A stretch of DNA of 40,646 nt from Anaerolineales bacterium (GTDB lineage: Bacteria > Chloroflexota > Anaerolineae > Anaerolineales > RBG-16-64-43). A program made the position numbers and the translations under genes. The notes under the pieces were generated by a model. The model was not told the DNA's origin, made no database searches, and saw only the letters and a program-made list of their open reading frames with translations. Location: positions 1 through 40,646 of the forward strand of contig JAFGKK010000038.1 in assembly GCA_016928575.1 (NCBI GenBank), written 5' to 3'. Positions 1 through 8,754 of this stretch are shown here, in pieces (the first letter of the stretch is position 1; each line of letters starts with the position of its first letter).

Positions 1-41
1 CCCCCTCCTCCCTTCCCGTAATACGGGAAGGGAGGAGGGGG
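1..41. repeat. Perfect 20-bp inverted repeat (GC hairpin)
   Basis: The first 20 bases are perfectly reverse-complementary to bases 22-41, with a single central base. The arm is pyrimidine-rich (CCCCCTCCTCCC...). It resembles the CCTCCCC/GGGGAGG hairpins found at 5584-5606, 8767-8975 and 9343-9465, so it is probably another member of that dispersed family. It may continue beyond the left edge. No U-tract follows, so it is not a clear terminator. Confidence 0.85.
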
Positions 42-932
42 TTTCCCGAGCGTCGGCGAGGGACGGGGGAGGCAGGATGGGATGGATAACATAATACTAC
101 TCCATCGGCAGATCCTTTGCACTATACTCACTGCCATAGGCAGTGGTTTTAAGAGCTAACAACCTGCGGGATTTTTCCATTCCTCCCGATTCCCCGGGGG
201 CGAATCCCCGGACCCTTACCGGCGCCCGGCTTCGCCGGGTTGTGAACCTCTTTTGAGAGGACCGGGGAATTTTCTCCAACGGGTCATTGTTTATGATCTC
301 CCAATATACCGTTGATCGGATGGTTGAAATATGATTCATCGGCGACGCCGATTCTTCCGTGCCCTCCGTGTCCTCCGTGTCCTCCGTGGAAAAAATTTTT
401 CTCCGGCATCGAATGACTCCTATTATCTCCTCAACCTCCCCCTCATTCGTCCTTCCCTCGCTTTCCCTCGCTTCGCGCGGGACAAGCGCTCGGGACAGGC
501 GCTCGGGCCAGGTGCCTCGGAATAGGTTCGGTCATTTTTCCTGGAATCGCGCCGGGACCGTTTCCCCGACCCAACCTGTGCGGATGAAGAGATGCATTTG
601 TCTGAAGCCATCCAACTGTAAAGCTGGGATGGGGGGAGGAAAATCGGCACGTGTTTTTCGGCGATTCTTCCTATCCTTGAATCGGGCTGAGAAGATACGT
701 TTCTTTTTCAACAAACCGATTGGAAATTGGAAATGTCCGGTTTATGTTAATCCTCTGAGGCATGTGGATAATCCCAGCGGGAATCCGCCGGATGCCGTAT
801 CCAGTATACCCCTACCATTTCCGGAAACGGTCCGTCACACTCCGGGTCAATTCTCGCTTTCCATTGAAGCGGGAAGGCCGCTCAAGACAATCCGGCTTCG
901 ATCTCTCGCCCGGTTTCCCTGCGCCCGCGCCG
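42..932. other. Non-coding, structured stretch; no gene recognised
   Basis: No convincing gene is seen here: the open frames are arginine/serine/proline-rich shadows without motifs. The left part is rich in small hairpins, for example CACTGCC-ATA-GGCAGTG at 129-145, CCCGGCTTCGCCGGG near 226-240 and CCTCTTTTGAGAGG near 247-260. A short tandem repeat of CCTCCGTGT lies at 363-388. A 13-base near-duplicate built on GCGCTCGGG lies around 484-510. The region ends at the promoter-like site ahead of the ABC-F gene. Confidence 0.6.
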
Positions 933-941
933 TGGTATACT
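933..941 (+). promoter_or_regulatory. Extended -10 promoter ahead of the ABC-F gene
   Basis: TGGTATACT reads as an extended -10 element (TGn followed by TATACT). It lies about 155 bases before the ATG at 1097. The same TGG plus TAT/TAG hexamer arrangement occurs before proB, proA and the DUF1361 gene. No good -35 was seen. Confidence 0.45.
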
Positions 942-1096
942 CTCCGGAGAATCATCGAAAGGATTCCTCCCCATGGCTGGCAGCGACCTGTAAACCGATT
1001 TTTCCGGGCACTTCCCCCTTCGCCGCGGCGGAACGATTCGCGCGGCTCGGCCGTGGAGCGTTGCCCACGGTTTTTATTTTCTCACCACAGGTCGAT

Positions 1097-2725
1097 ATGC
1101 TAACCGCCACTCAAATCCGAAAAACCTACGGCGACAACGTCATCCTCGACGGCGTCACCCTCAGCCTCAATCCGGGCGAGCGCGCGGGCCTGGTCGGCCC
1201 CAACGGCTGCGGAAAAACCACCCTGCTGCGGATCCTGGCCGGAATCGATTCCCCCGATTCCGGCTCCGTCCGCAAGCCGAACGCCCTGCGCATCGGATAC
1301 CTCCCGCAGGGGCTCGTCCTTCCGCCCGACGAGACCCTCGCCGGGTATCTGGACCGCGCCCAAGGCGACTTGCCCCGGCTCACCGCCAAGGTGGAACGCC
1401 TGGCGGCGGCTTTGGCGCAGCTGCCGGGTGACACCTCACTGCACACGGCCTACGACCAGGCGCTCAGTCGGCTCGCCGCCGCCGGCGAGGGATCCGGCGC
1501 GGCGATCGACGCGCTGGCCGCGCTCGGTTTGGACCATATCCCTTCCGGGGAAAAAATCTCCACCCTCTCCGGCGGGCAGAAGACCCGCCTGGCGCTGGCC
1601 GGCGTGCTGCTCGGGCATCCTCAGCTGCTGCTGCTCGACGAACCGACCAACTACCTCGATCTGGCGATGCTCGAATGGCTCGAAAAGTGGCTGAACGGAT
1701 TTCGCGGCGTTGCACTGGTGGTATCCCACGACCGGGCTTTCCTCGACCGGGCGGTCACCCGGATCCTGGAACTGGACGAGCGGACCCGCGCGATCCGGGA
1801 GTACGAGGGCAACTACTCCGCCTACCGCTGGGCGAAAGCCGCCGAACGCGCACGCCTGGCGCAGGCGTATTCCGACCAGGAGGCGCAGATCGCCGAACTG
1901 CGCAGCGCGGCAGTCCATTTGCGGGGGATCGCCCGCTTCCGCAAAGGCGGCAAGGCGGATTCGGGGGACAAATTCGCGCGCGGATTCTTCGCCAACCGCG
2001 GTGCGGGGACGGTGAAGCGCGCCAAGCAGATCGAGCGCCGGATCGAGCGCTTGTTCGCCGAAAACCGCGTGGAAAAACCCGGCTGGGAGTGGGGGATGAA
2101 GCTGGAGTTCGAGCCAGCCGCCTCCGGGAACTTCGTCCTTTCACTCGAGAGCCTCTCTGCAGGGTATTCCAACACCGTTATCCTCGAGGGAGTCAATCTC
2201 CAGCTGTGGCGCGGCGCGCGGGCGGTGATCACCGGCGCCAACGGCAGCGGCAAGACGACCCTACTGCGGACGATCGCTGGCGCGCTGCCGCCGCTCGCCG
2301 GCCGGGTGCGGATCGGGTCCAACGTGCGGATCGGATTCATAGCCCAGGAGCAGGAAACACTCGATCCGGGCAAGGACGCGCTCCAAACCGTCCAGGCCGA
2401 GATCGCCGCCGACGAGACCGACGCCCGCCGCTTCCTGCATTGCTTCCTCTTCTCCGGCGACGACGTCTTCACCCCGGTCGGCTCGCTTTCCTACGGCGAA
2501 CGCGCCCGGCTGCAGCTGGCGCTGCTGGCGGCCCGCGGCAGCAACTTCCTCCTGCTCGACGAGCCGATCAACCACCTCGATATCCCCTCCCGGGAGCGGT
2601 TCGAAGAGGCGTTGCGCGCCTTCCCGGGGACCGTCCTGGCCGCGGTGCACGACCGGTATTTCATCGAGCGGATGGCAGGCGAAGTCTGGGCCGTAGGCAA
2701 CGGGATCGTCAGGAAGCTGGGATAG
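1097..2725 (+). CDS. ABC-F family ATPase (ribosome-associated, two NBDs)
   Basis: This 542-residue soluble protein has two ABC ATPase domains and no membrane segments, as in ABC-F translation factors. These bind the ribosomal E site and rescue stalled or antibiotic-blocked ribosomes. NBD1 has Walker A GPNGCGKT (34-41), signature LSGGQ (157-161) and Walker B LLLLDEPTNYLDL near 177-189. NBD2 has Walker A GANGSGKT (380-387), signature LSYGE (464-468) and LLLDEPINHLDI. A charged linker of roughly residues 235-340 matches the position of the P-site-tRNA-interacting linker. I chose the ATG at 1097 because the ABC homology begins there and AGGT lies just upstream; the open frame runs back to 359 without family-like sequence. 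The variant DEPI (for DEPT) in NBD2 is a small oddity. Whether it is a housekeeping EttA/Uup-like factor or an antibiotic-protection factor cannot be decided here. Confidence 0.93.
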   Translation: MLTATQIRKTYGDNVILDGVTLSLNPGERAGLVGPNGCGKTTLLRILAGIDSPDSGSVRKPNALRIGYLPQGLVLPPDETLAGYLDRAQGDLPRLTAKVERLAAALAQLPGDTSLHTAYDQALSRLAAAGEGSGAAIDALAALGLDHIPSGEKISTLSGGQKTRLALAGVLLGHPQLLLLDEPTNYLDLAMLEWLEKWLNGFRGVALVVSHDRAFLDRAVTRILELDERTRAIREYEGNYSAYRWAKAAERARLAQAYSDQEAQIAELRSAAVHLRGIARFRKGGKADSGDKFARGFFANRGAGTVKRAKQIERRIERLFAENRVEKPGWEWGMKLEFEPAASGNFVLSLESLSAGYSNTVILEGVNLQLWRGARAVITGANGSGKTTLLRTIAGALPPLAGRVRIGSNVRIGFIAQEQETLDPGKDALQTVQAEIAADETDARRFLHCFLFSGDDVFTPVGSLSYGERARLQLALLAARGSNFLLLDEPINHLDIPSRERFEEALRAFPGTVLAAVHDRYFIERMAGEVWAVGNGIVRKLG

Positions 2726-3010
2726 GAACAGACCATCGACCATGGAAAAACCGACGATGGGCTATCGACCATGGACCATCGTCGAGCCTCCGATCCTATC
2801 GATCCCTCCTAAACCCCGCAGACTCCATTCTATGAAACCGGTTGGCAGGCGAAACCTTCCCGCCTTCGGCACTTCAGCATACCGACAGGGAATCCCAACC
2901 GGGGAACAAAATCGACGATGGTCGACGGTCAATCGTCAGAAGATACTTCCTCGGTTTATCAGATATCCGTCCCGCGGCCGGCCGATCCAGGTACTCCACT
3001 CCTATTTTGT
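2726..3010. repeat. Intergenic copy of the GATGGTC/GACCATC dispersed repeat
   Basis: Just after the ABC-F stop lies a run of overlapping GACCATCGACCATGG and CGACGATGG words (2731-2795), and again CGACGATGGTCGACGG at 2913-2928. The stretch around 2741-2775 is the reverse complement of sequence at about 23085-23113, so it is an inverted member of the family that recurs at 10.6-10.9 kb, 21.5-21.65 kb and 22.9-23.1 kb. No gene is seen here. Confidence 0.65.
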
Positions 3011-3039
3011 AGACACCGCGCCGAGAGGGAGTCATAATA
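3011..3039 (+). promoter_or_regulatory. Candidate promoter of the first lipoprotein gene
   Basis: TAGACA (3011-3016) and CATAAT (3034-3039) are separated by 17 bases and lie 47 bases before the ATG at 3081. The second lipoprotein gene has a CATAAT at nearly the same distance from its start. Confidence 0.45.
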
Positions 3040-3080
3040 TTCCAAAGACCCGGTACCCACGATTGCGATGGAGAGGCGCC

Positions 3081-4028
3081 ATGAGAAATGGAAAACATCG
3101 ATCCGCACGCCTGTTCTTCCCCCTGATGATCCTGCTGGCCGGAAGCGCCTGTAAGCCTCAGCCAGCGGCCAAGGAAGATTCCGCGGCTCAGAGCGCCGTC
3201 GCCTCCGGGTTTGCGCCTGGGGCGGCAGAGGCTGCGATCAAAACCCCGTATCCGACGCCCTCCAAACCGGTCACGATGACCGCCGGCCAGCCGTTGAACT
3301 GCGCGAAAGGTCCGCACTGGATCCTGTACGACATGGTGGCCATGATCCAGCCGGGGGAGACGGTCACCCTGACCGCGCGCTCGACGCCCGATTGGCCGGA
3401 TTACTACTACGTCCGGAAAAGCGACGGAACGGAATGCTGGGCGTCGAGCATCGGCGGCAGGATCGACGGCGATCCCCGGGGACTGCCGGAATTGGAGGCC
3501 CCGCCGCTGCACGAGATCTACTTCCAGGTCGAGAACCAGACCGGCCTGAAAATCTGCGATGTAACCGTTCGCCAGCCGCCCGGAAAACAATGGGGACCCA
3601 ATCTGCTCCCCGCCGGAGCCGGCGCGCCCGGCTTGACCTTCGGGTTCGTCCTGATGTCGGGATTTTACGACGTGCAGATCGCCGATTGCTTCGGCGGGAA
3701 ATTGTTCGAGGCGGAGAATACGCCCATCGGGCCACTGGAACAATCGCGGATCGTGAAAGTCAACGCGCTGGTAACGTTCGCGATCCTCAACCAATCCGGA
3801 AAAGACGTCTACTGGATCCAGTATTCCCGCCACGGGGAGGATTCTTGGCAGGATATCACCGGCATGTACGATGACGCCCTGCGCGACGGAAAAACGATGC
3901 ACTTCACGGTGCAAGCCGGGCTGTACGACTTCCGGGCGCACGAAAGTTATGAGACAAACTACAAATTGATCTTCTCCGCCGAAGCCGTCGCCATCTCGCC
4001 GGCCAGGGTAACCGTGACGATCTCCTGA
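3081..4028 (+). CDS. Probable secreted lipoprotein, SH3-like N-terminal domain plus two repeated domains
   Basis: The predicted protein has 315 residues. An N-terminal hydrophobic segment ends at Cys near residue 20 (LLAGSAC), a weak lipobox because the -3 position is Gly. After a short Ser/Ala/Pro-rich spacer comes a domain with PGETVTLTAR...DYYYV...DGTECWAS, which looks like a bacterial SH3-type module. Two copies of a roughly 90-residue unit follow, each containing an F-x-(V/I)-x-N-Q segment and an aromatic FYDV/LYDF segment. The ATG at 3081 is preceded by GGAGAGG five bases away. The next gene is a clear paralogue with the same domain order (shared TMTAGQ, CxKGPxW, DGTECWA and G-Y/F-YDVQI-x-DC). 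Function is unknown; it is probably displayed outside the cell. Confidence 0.75.
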   Translation: MRNGKHRSARLFFPLMILLAGSACKPQPAAKEDSAAQSAVASGFAPGAAEAAIKTPYPTPSKPVTMTAGQPLNCAKGPHWILYDMVAMIQPGETVTLTARSTPDWPDYYYVRKSDGTECWASSIGGRIDGDPRGLPELEAPPLHEIYFQVENQTGLKICDVTVRQPPGKQWGPNLLPAGAGAPGLTFGFVLMSGFYDVQIADCFGGKLFEAENTPIGPLEQSRIVKVNALVTFAILNQSGKDVYWIQYSRHGEDSWQDITGMYDDALRDGKTMHFTVQAGLYDFRAHESYETNYKLIFSAEAVAISPARVTVTIS

Positions 4029-4241
4029 AGCGTGGACCAAGGAGGAGGGTTCGTCGCCCATGGCGGCGGATGCCCGGAGGGCGATTCGCATGCCGCCGGC
4101 GGGGCGATGCTTCATGAAGGGTGCCATGCCGGACCGCGCGGCCCAGGACGACTCGTTTCCGGAAAATTCCCGGCTCCGGTCCATCCTTCATAAGAATCTC
4201 CAGATTCCCTCCAGAATTCGTTTTTCCAAGCCAAAAACCGT

Positions 4242-4270
4242 ATACGAATCGGGGTCCATTGATACATAAT
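4242..4270 (+). promoter_or_regulatory. Candidate promoter of the second lipoprotein gene
   Basis: CATAAT at 4265-4270 lies 46 bases before the ATG at 4311, matching the arrangement at the paralogous gene upstream. The upstream element (near 4241-4247, TATACG) is poor, so confidence is limited. The rest of the 282-base gap from 4029 holds nothing else recognised. Confidence 0.3.
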
Positions 4271-4310
4271 AGGTGAACGACCCGACTCCCACCCGTAGAG
4301 GAGAGGAACC

Positions 4311-5303
4311 ATGAAAACACCGGAAACCCTTCGCGCGATTGCCTTCATCAGCGCCGCCTTATTGAGCGGAGGGTGCATCCTGGAGGCGGCCGCGCCCGCC
4401 GGCCCCCCCCAGGTGGTGGTCGTCACCGCCACCCCGGACGGAGATGGCCAAAACCAAACCTCCGCAGATGCCTCGGCCACCACGACCCAGGAGCCGGCCC
4501 AGACTCTCATGGCCACCTTCACTTCGTCGCTCACCGCAACCTTCACCGCCGAGCCGGTGACGATGACCGCCGGGCAGGACCTCAGCTGCGTGAAAGGACC
4601 GGATTGGAAGCTCTATGAGTGGGTCGCCCGGATCGCCGAGGGCGAGACCGTCACCCTGATCGCCCGCGCCGTCCCCGAGATCCCGGATTACTACGTCGCG
4701 CGCACCGGCGACGGAACGGAATGCTGGGCCTTCGGCGGCAGTTCGACGATCAGCGGCCCGGCCGGGACTCTGCCTGTGCGCGAAACCCCGCCCCTGCCGA
4801 CCGTCACCTACGTGATTGAGAACCAGGTTCTCATCACCCTGTGTGCAGTTTTCATCCGCGGGAAGGAGGAGACCGCCTGGGGTGCCAACCGATTAAGCGG
4901 AGTCATCATTATAAACGGCACATTCAGCGTGAGCATCCTCGCAGGGTATTACGATGTTCAGATTAATGATTGCGCGATGTCGACGCTGTATGAGGAGCAC
5001 GACCGGGCGATCGGCGCCGATCCAGCGTATCGCTACCAGCTGATCGCCAACGACGTGGATTTCTACATTCAGAATAACCACCCGTTCAGTATCTGCTGGA
5101 TCGATATCCTTCCCCCGGGCGGCTCGTGGACCAAGCTCTACGCCACGGAAGATGGCGGCGGATCCATCCTTACCGGACAGCGGAGGGATTTCACCCTGCG
5201 CGCCGGTTCGTACGGGATCCAGGCTACGCGCTGCACCAGCGCCGTCCTCCCCGCCGCCGGTCTATACGTTCATCCGGGAATGGGCGGGGTCACCTGGGCA
5301 TAA
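4311..5303 (+). CDS. Secreted lipoprotein, paralogue of the preceding gene
   Basis: The 330-residue product has a classical lipobox (LLSGGC, Cys near residue 22) and then a Thr/Ala/Pro/Gln-rich stalk of about 60 residues, as in surface lipoproteins. The remainder parallels its neighbour: an SH3-like segment (GETVTLIARA, DYYVART, DGTECWAF), then two repeat units around VIENQVLITLCAVFI...AGYYDVQINDC and YIQNNHPFSICWIDI...AGSYGIQATRC. Paired cysteines in the units suggest disulfides outside the cell. AGAGGAGAGGAACC directly precedes the ATG. The stalk and lipobox are better preserved here than in the first copy. The origin is probably tandem duplication. No function is known. Confidence 0.8.
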   Translation: MKTPETLRAIAFISAALLSGGCILEAAAPAGPPQVVVVTATPDGDGQNQTSADASATTTQEPAQTLMATFTSSLTATFTAEPVTMTAGQDLSCVKGPDWKLYEWVARIAEGETVTLIARAVPEIPDYYVARTGDGTECWAFGGSSTISGPAGTLPVRETPPLPTVTYVIENQVLITLCAVFIRGKEETAWGANRLSGVIIINGTFSVSILAGYYDVQINDCAMSTLYEEHDRAIGADPAYRYQLIANDVDFYIQNNHPFSICWIDILPPGGSWTKLYATEDGGGSILTGQRRDFTLRAGSYGIQATRCTSAVLPAAGLYVHPGMGGVTWA

Positions 5304-5652
5304 AACACGACCATCGACTTTCGGCTATCGCCGGCCCCTCTCCTGTTGGGGAGGGACCGGTTTCCCAAAAACAGCAAGCCGTAATTGCCGCCGGCATTCC
5401 GAATTCACATGGACAATCTTCGGCAGTTACCAGAGGATTACCGCAAGATCGGCTGCGGCGCAGGTTGCCAGCCCGGTTAGTGCCTTCCCGGCCACGAGCC
5501 GCCCCCTGCCTACCGGCGACACCCTCAACATGTCCGGCTTCCGAGAGTTGCGATTGCATAAAACCGCTGACGGTAAAAAATTCCCCCTCCCCATGATGGG
5601 GAGGGGATAAAGGGGAGGGGTTTTGCGATTGCCGATGGTCGACGGTCGAATC
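5304..5652. other. Convergent intergenic region with GC hairpins
   Basis: No gene is seen between the lipoprotein (+) and permease (-) genes. The region holds a short CGACCATCGAC word at 5309-5319, a small CCTCTCC/GGGGAGG hairpin near 5338-5356, the perfect hairpin annotated at 5583-5607, and GATGGTCGACGGTCGA at 5636-5651, a fragment of the GATGGTC repeat family. Confidence 0.55.
5583..5607. repeat. GC hairpin between convergent genes
   Basis: CCCCTCCCCA and TGGGGAGGGG form a perfect 10-bp stem with a 3-base loop, placed between two convergent genes. It could block transcription from either side, but neither flank has a real U-tract. It also resembles the dispersed CCTCCCC/GGGGAGG hairpin family. 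A second GGGGAGGGG follows at 5612-5620. Confidence 0.55.
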
Positions 5653-7971
5653 CTACACGCCGTGCTTCCTCCGCATGATCCATCCCGCCAACGCGTAGAA
5701 AACCGCCGAGACGGCCGCCAGCACCGCGGCGGACTGCCACACCATCTGCGCCGGCGCTTCGCCCGCGATCGCGAGCCGGAACATGCGCATGATCACGGAA
5801 GTCGGAAACCAGGAGAGCAGATCCGTCAGCCAAGCCGGCCAGACTCCGACTAAGAAGGTTTCGAAGAGCAACGGGAGGACCACGAGAATGAAGAGCGGGC
5901 TGCCCCAGAACGCCGCGGCGGTCGGCGAATCCGCCAGCACGCCGACCAGCGTTCCGACCGAGACCACGAACAGCGCACCGAGGAACAGGGTCAACGCCAG
6001 AACGTCCCAGTGGACGATCTGCTTAAGGTTCATCAGCGCGATCACGATCCCGACAAACAGGCCGTAGGTCATCCCGGCGAGCAGCTTGCCGACCAAGATC
6101 TGCACGTACCCTGCGGGGGAGACCCTGAGGATGTCCATCGTGCGCGATTCCTTCTCCTCCACGAAAAGCAGCGGCACGATCGCGAATCCGACCACCGCCA
6201 GCATCAGGATCTGGGTGAGCAGGTTGATCAGCGGCCGCCCTGAGGAATCAGCCGACGGATACAAACCCTCCTCGGCCATGGTGATCTTCACATCGGTGGA
6301 TGCGGCAAGGCTGAGTTGTTCGGAAAAATGGACGGCATCCTGCGCGGTTTTTTCCGGATCCGCCCAGTGCGCGGCGTAGGCTTCGAGCCGGATCTCGGCC
6401 CGGCTTTGCACAAGCGCGTCGAAATCAGCCGGGAGCACGAACCCGATCCAAATGCCGGTGGCCTCCACAACCCGCATTTCCATATCCTCGCGCGATGCCG
6501 CCGCCACCAGCCGGCCGTCGATCTCCCCGACCGCCTCTCGGAAAGCGGCCGATTTTCCCTCGTCGAAGACGACCGCCGACGGCGGGCTGCCCCGGTTGAT
6601 CAGCGCCGGCAACAGGCTCCCGTTGACCGCCAGGAACGCCGTACCGATCATCACCGAAAAGATGAGCCGGTTGCGGAATGCTTCGCGCACGTCCTTGAGC
6701 GCGATCGCCGCCGTGATCCGCAGAGCAGCGCGTCCGCAGGAAGATTCCGGCGCATCGTTCTTCGTCCCGGAATCTTCCTGCGGAGTCGTGCGCGCCGGCG
6801 GGCGGAATGCTTCCTCCGGCTGTACTTGTGCGGGGGGAACGCCGTTCTTTTTCCTGAGCTTGGATTCGTCCGCCCGATCCCTCCGCCGCAACAGCCAGGA
6901 GACGACCGCAAGCTCGATTCCCGTGCAAACGATAACCCAGCCCAGCCCCAGCAGGGGCGCGCCGAGCGTGATCGGCTGGGCGAATACGTATCGCATCGCG
7001 AGATACGCCGTGACGGAGGGGATAACGGGCAGCACGCGCATGACCGCGTCGGGGATCAACTCGCGCAGCAGGTAGAGGATGACCGGCATGAACAGCGGCA
7101 GGATGATCAGCCAGGCCCAGACGGCGAATTGGGCCCGGGATTCCATCGCGGTTCCGAGGATCAGCCCCATCGACACGCAAAATATCGCATACACCGCCAA
7201 AATAACCAGAAACAGCCCCCAATGGACGATCAGGCTGTGGTTGACGATCACCGCCAGCGCAGCCACCGTGCCGGAGTAGAACAAGCCGGCCAGCAGCTTC
7301 CCCGCCGCTATCTGGGTGGCGCTCGCCGGAGAGACAAGCAGCACGTCGAGCGTGCGAGCCTGCTTCTCGTCAAACATCAGGTGCGGCACCAGGCTGATCC
7401 CGATCATCGTCAGCGAAAAGATCAGCGCCATCGCGGCCTGGGTTCCGGCGCCCTCGTCGTCCACCGGCCCATAGACGACGCTTTTGTCGATCGCGATGGA
7501 TACGCCCGTACCCCAAACGGCGGCGATCGCTTCTTCCACTTCGGCCTTCAGCCCGGCGACCTCTTCCCCGCTCAGCCAGTAGGCGACGATGCCGCGCAGG
7601 GGCGGCGCGTCGCCCCCCGCCGCGATGTCGTCGAAGCCGGCCGGGATCACCAGGCCGAGCTCCGGGCGATCGCCCAGCGCCAGACGGCGCTTCATCTCCT
7701 CTTCGGAGGGAAAATCCGATCTCACCTCCAACCCCGAAGCTTCTTCCAGGCGGCCGGTGTACGCGGAGTTGCCGGCATCATAGATGAAAACGGAGATCGG
7801 ATTTTTGCCGGCGGACAGCGAGGGAAGCGCTTTGTAGAAGAGGATGAGGAACGCGACCGAGAAGAACAGCACCAGGATGTTCCTGTTCTTAATTCCCTGG
7901 ACGATGTCCTTCCGGGCCAGCACGCCGACGACCCGCAGATATTCCAGAATATTTTTCATCGCCGCAACCAT
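5653..7971 (-). CDS. ABC exporter permease: two ABC-2 permease units fused in one chain
   Basis: This 772-residue protein consists of two homologous halves, each with an N-terminal membrane anchor, a large extracytoplasmic loop and a block of membrane helices. The same signature appears in both halves: DEKQARTLDVLLVSPAS...GKLLAG and EEKESRTMDILRVSPAG...GKLLAG. It resembles NatB/ABC2_membrane_3 exporters, which normally have one unit of about 380-400 residues per gene; here the dimer appears to be encoded as one polypeptide. The halves are joined by a hydrophilic linker (roughly residues 365-420) that contains a DNA hairpin (6734-6783). AAGGG lies six bases before the ATG at 7971. The ATPase gene is immediately upstream (33 bases), so the two should form one exporter. 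The substrate is unknown. Confidence 0.88.
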   Translation of the reverse strand: MVAAMKNILEYLRVVGVLARKDIVQGIKNRNILVLFFSVAFLILFYKALPSLSAGKNPISVFIYDAGNSAYTGRLEEASGLEVRSDFPSEEEMKRRLALGDRPELGLVIPAGFDDIAAGGDAPPLRGIVAYWLSGEEVAGLKAEVEEAIAAVWGTGVSIAIDKSVVYGPVDDEGAGTQAAMALIFSLTMIGISLVPHLMFDEKQARTLDVLLVSPASATQIAAGKLLAGLFYSGTVAALAVIVNHSLIVHWGLFLVILAVYAIFCVSMGLILGTAMESRAQFAVWAWLIILPLFMPVILYLLRELIPDAVMRVLPVIPSVTAYLAMRYVFAQPITLGAPLLGLGWVIVCTGIELAVVSWLLRRRDRADESKLRKKNGVPPAQVQPEEAFRPPARTTPQEDSGTKNDAPESSCGRAALRITAAIALKDVREAFRNRLIFSVMIGTAFLAVNGSLLPALINRGSPPSAVVFDEGKSAAFREAVGEIDGRLVAAASREDMEMRVVEATGIWIGFVLPADFDALVQSRAEIRLEAYAAHWADPEKTAQDAVHFSEQLSLAASTDVKITMAEEGLYPSADSSGRPLINLLTQILMLAVVGFAIVPLLFVEEKESRTMDILRVSPAGYVQILVGKLLAGMTYGLFVGIVIALMNLKQIVHWDVLALTLFLGALFVVSVGTLVGVLADSPTAAAFWGSPLFILVVLPLLFETFLVGVWPAWLTDLLSWFPTSVIMRMFRLAIAGEAPAQMVWQSAAVLAAVSAVFYALAGWIMRRKHGV
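6734..6783. repeat. 17-bp perfect inverted repeat inside the permease linker
   Basis: CCGCAGGAAGATTCCGG (6734-6750) is perfectly reverse-complementary to 6767-6783, around a 16-base loop. It is translated in the minus frame as residues about 397-413 (PQEDSGTKNDAPESSCG), exactly between the two permease halves. It looks like a former intergenic hairpin now read through as a linker. Confidence 0.9.
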
Positions 7972-8004
7972 GATACCCTTTCGATTTGTGAAAAGAAAAC
8001 ACTA

Positions 8005-8742
8005 TTACTGCGGTTCCACGGGCATCGGGGATCCGGTGAGTTTGAGGAATACGTCCTCCAAGGTCCCCTGCGGCCCGCCATGCGCGGCTTTAAGGGCGGC
8101 CGGCGCATCCATGGCGACGATCCGCCCGCGGTCGAGGATCGCCACCCGCGCGCAGAGCCGGTCGGCCTCCTCCATGTAGTGTGTGGTGAGGAAGACCGTC
8201 GTGCCGCTCCGGGCCAGGCCGGCGATAATCGAGCGGACGTCGCGCGCCACAGCGGGATCCAGCCCGCGGGTCGGCTCGTCGAGGAAGAGCACTTGCGGAC
8301 GGGGGATCAGCGCCCGCGCGATCAGCAGACGCTGTTTCATACCGTTGGAAAAGCGCTTGATCGGCTCACACGCCCGCTCCGCCAGCCCCACCTGCTCCAG
8401 CACCTGCGCGACCCGCTTGCGGGAAGCGCCGTACAGGTCGGCGATGAAGTGCAGGTTTTCGATCGCGGACATCCGCTCGTAGAGGTTCTGGTATTCGAAG
8501 ACGACGCCGATCCGCCGCTTGAGCTCCGCCCGTTCGGTGACCGCGTCGTATCCGGCCACCTTCGCGCTCCCGGAGGTCGGCCGCAGTTGGCCGGTGAGGA
8601 TCCGGATGGTGGTCGTCTTGCCCGCGCCGTTGGGCCCGAGGAAGCCGAAGAGCTCGCCCGCCGCGGCGGAGAACGTGATCCGGTCGACCGCTTTCACGGT
8701 TCCGAAATCCCTGCTCAGTTCGTGCGTTTCGATGGCGTTCAT
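8005..8742 (-). CDS. ABC transporter ATP-binding protein (exporter ATPase)
   Basis: The 245-residue ATPase has a complete set of motifs: Walker A GPNGAGKT (36-43), Q-loop region FEYQNLY, signature FSNGM (131-135, a common variant of LSGGQ in NatA/CcmA-like ATPases), Walker B VLFLDEPTRGLDP (151-163) and the H-loop TTHYMEEADRL. It belongs to the drug/Na+ exporter type that pairs with ABC-2 permeases. The fused permease follows 33 bases downstream on the same strand. Upstream, between this gene and the small membrane protein gene, lies an array of GC hairpins that starts 13 bases before its ATG. It should energise export through the fused permease. Confidence 0.93.
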   Translation of the reverse strand: MNAIETHELSRDFGTVKAVDRITFSAAAGELFGFLGPNGAGKTTTIRILTGQLRPTSGSAKVAGYDAVTERAELKRRIGVVFEYQNLYERMSAIENLHFIADLYGASRKRVAQVLEQVGLAERACEPIKRFSNGMKQRLLIARALIPRPQVLFLDEPTRGLDPAVARDVRSIIAGLARSGTTVFLTTHYMEEADRLCARVAILDRGRIVAMDAPAALKAAHGGPQGTLEDVFLKLTGSPMPVEPQ

Positions 8743-8754
8743 GATTTTCTCCTT

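Noticed and set aside
97-339. 80-residue open frame on the minus strand at the left end
   Set aside because: Composition is shadow-like and the region is full of hairpins; no ribosome site or motif was seen.
359-1096. N-terminal extension of the ABC-F protein
   Set aside because: The frame is open, but the sequence is Ser/Pro/Arg-rich, includes tandem CCTCCGTGT repeat DNA, and has no family similarity; ABC homology and a ribosome site begin at 1097.
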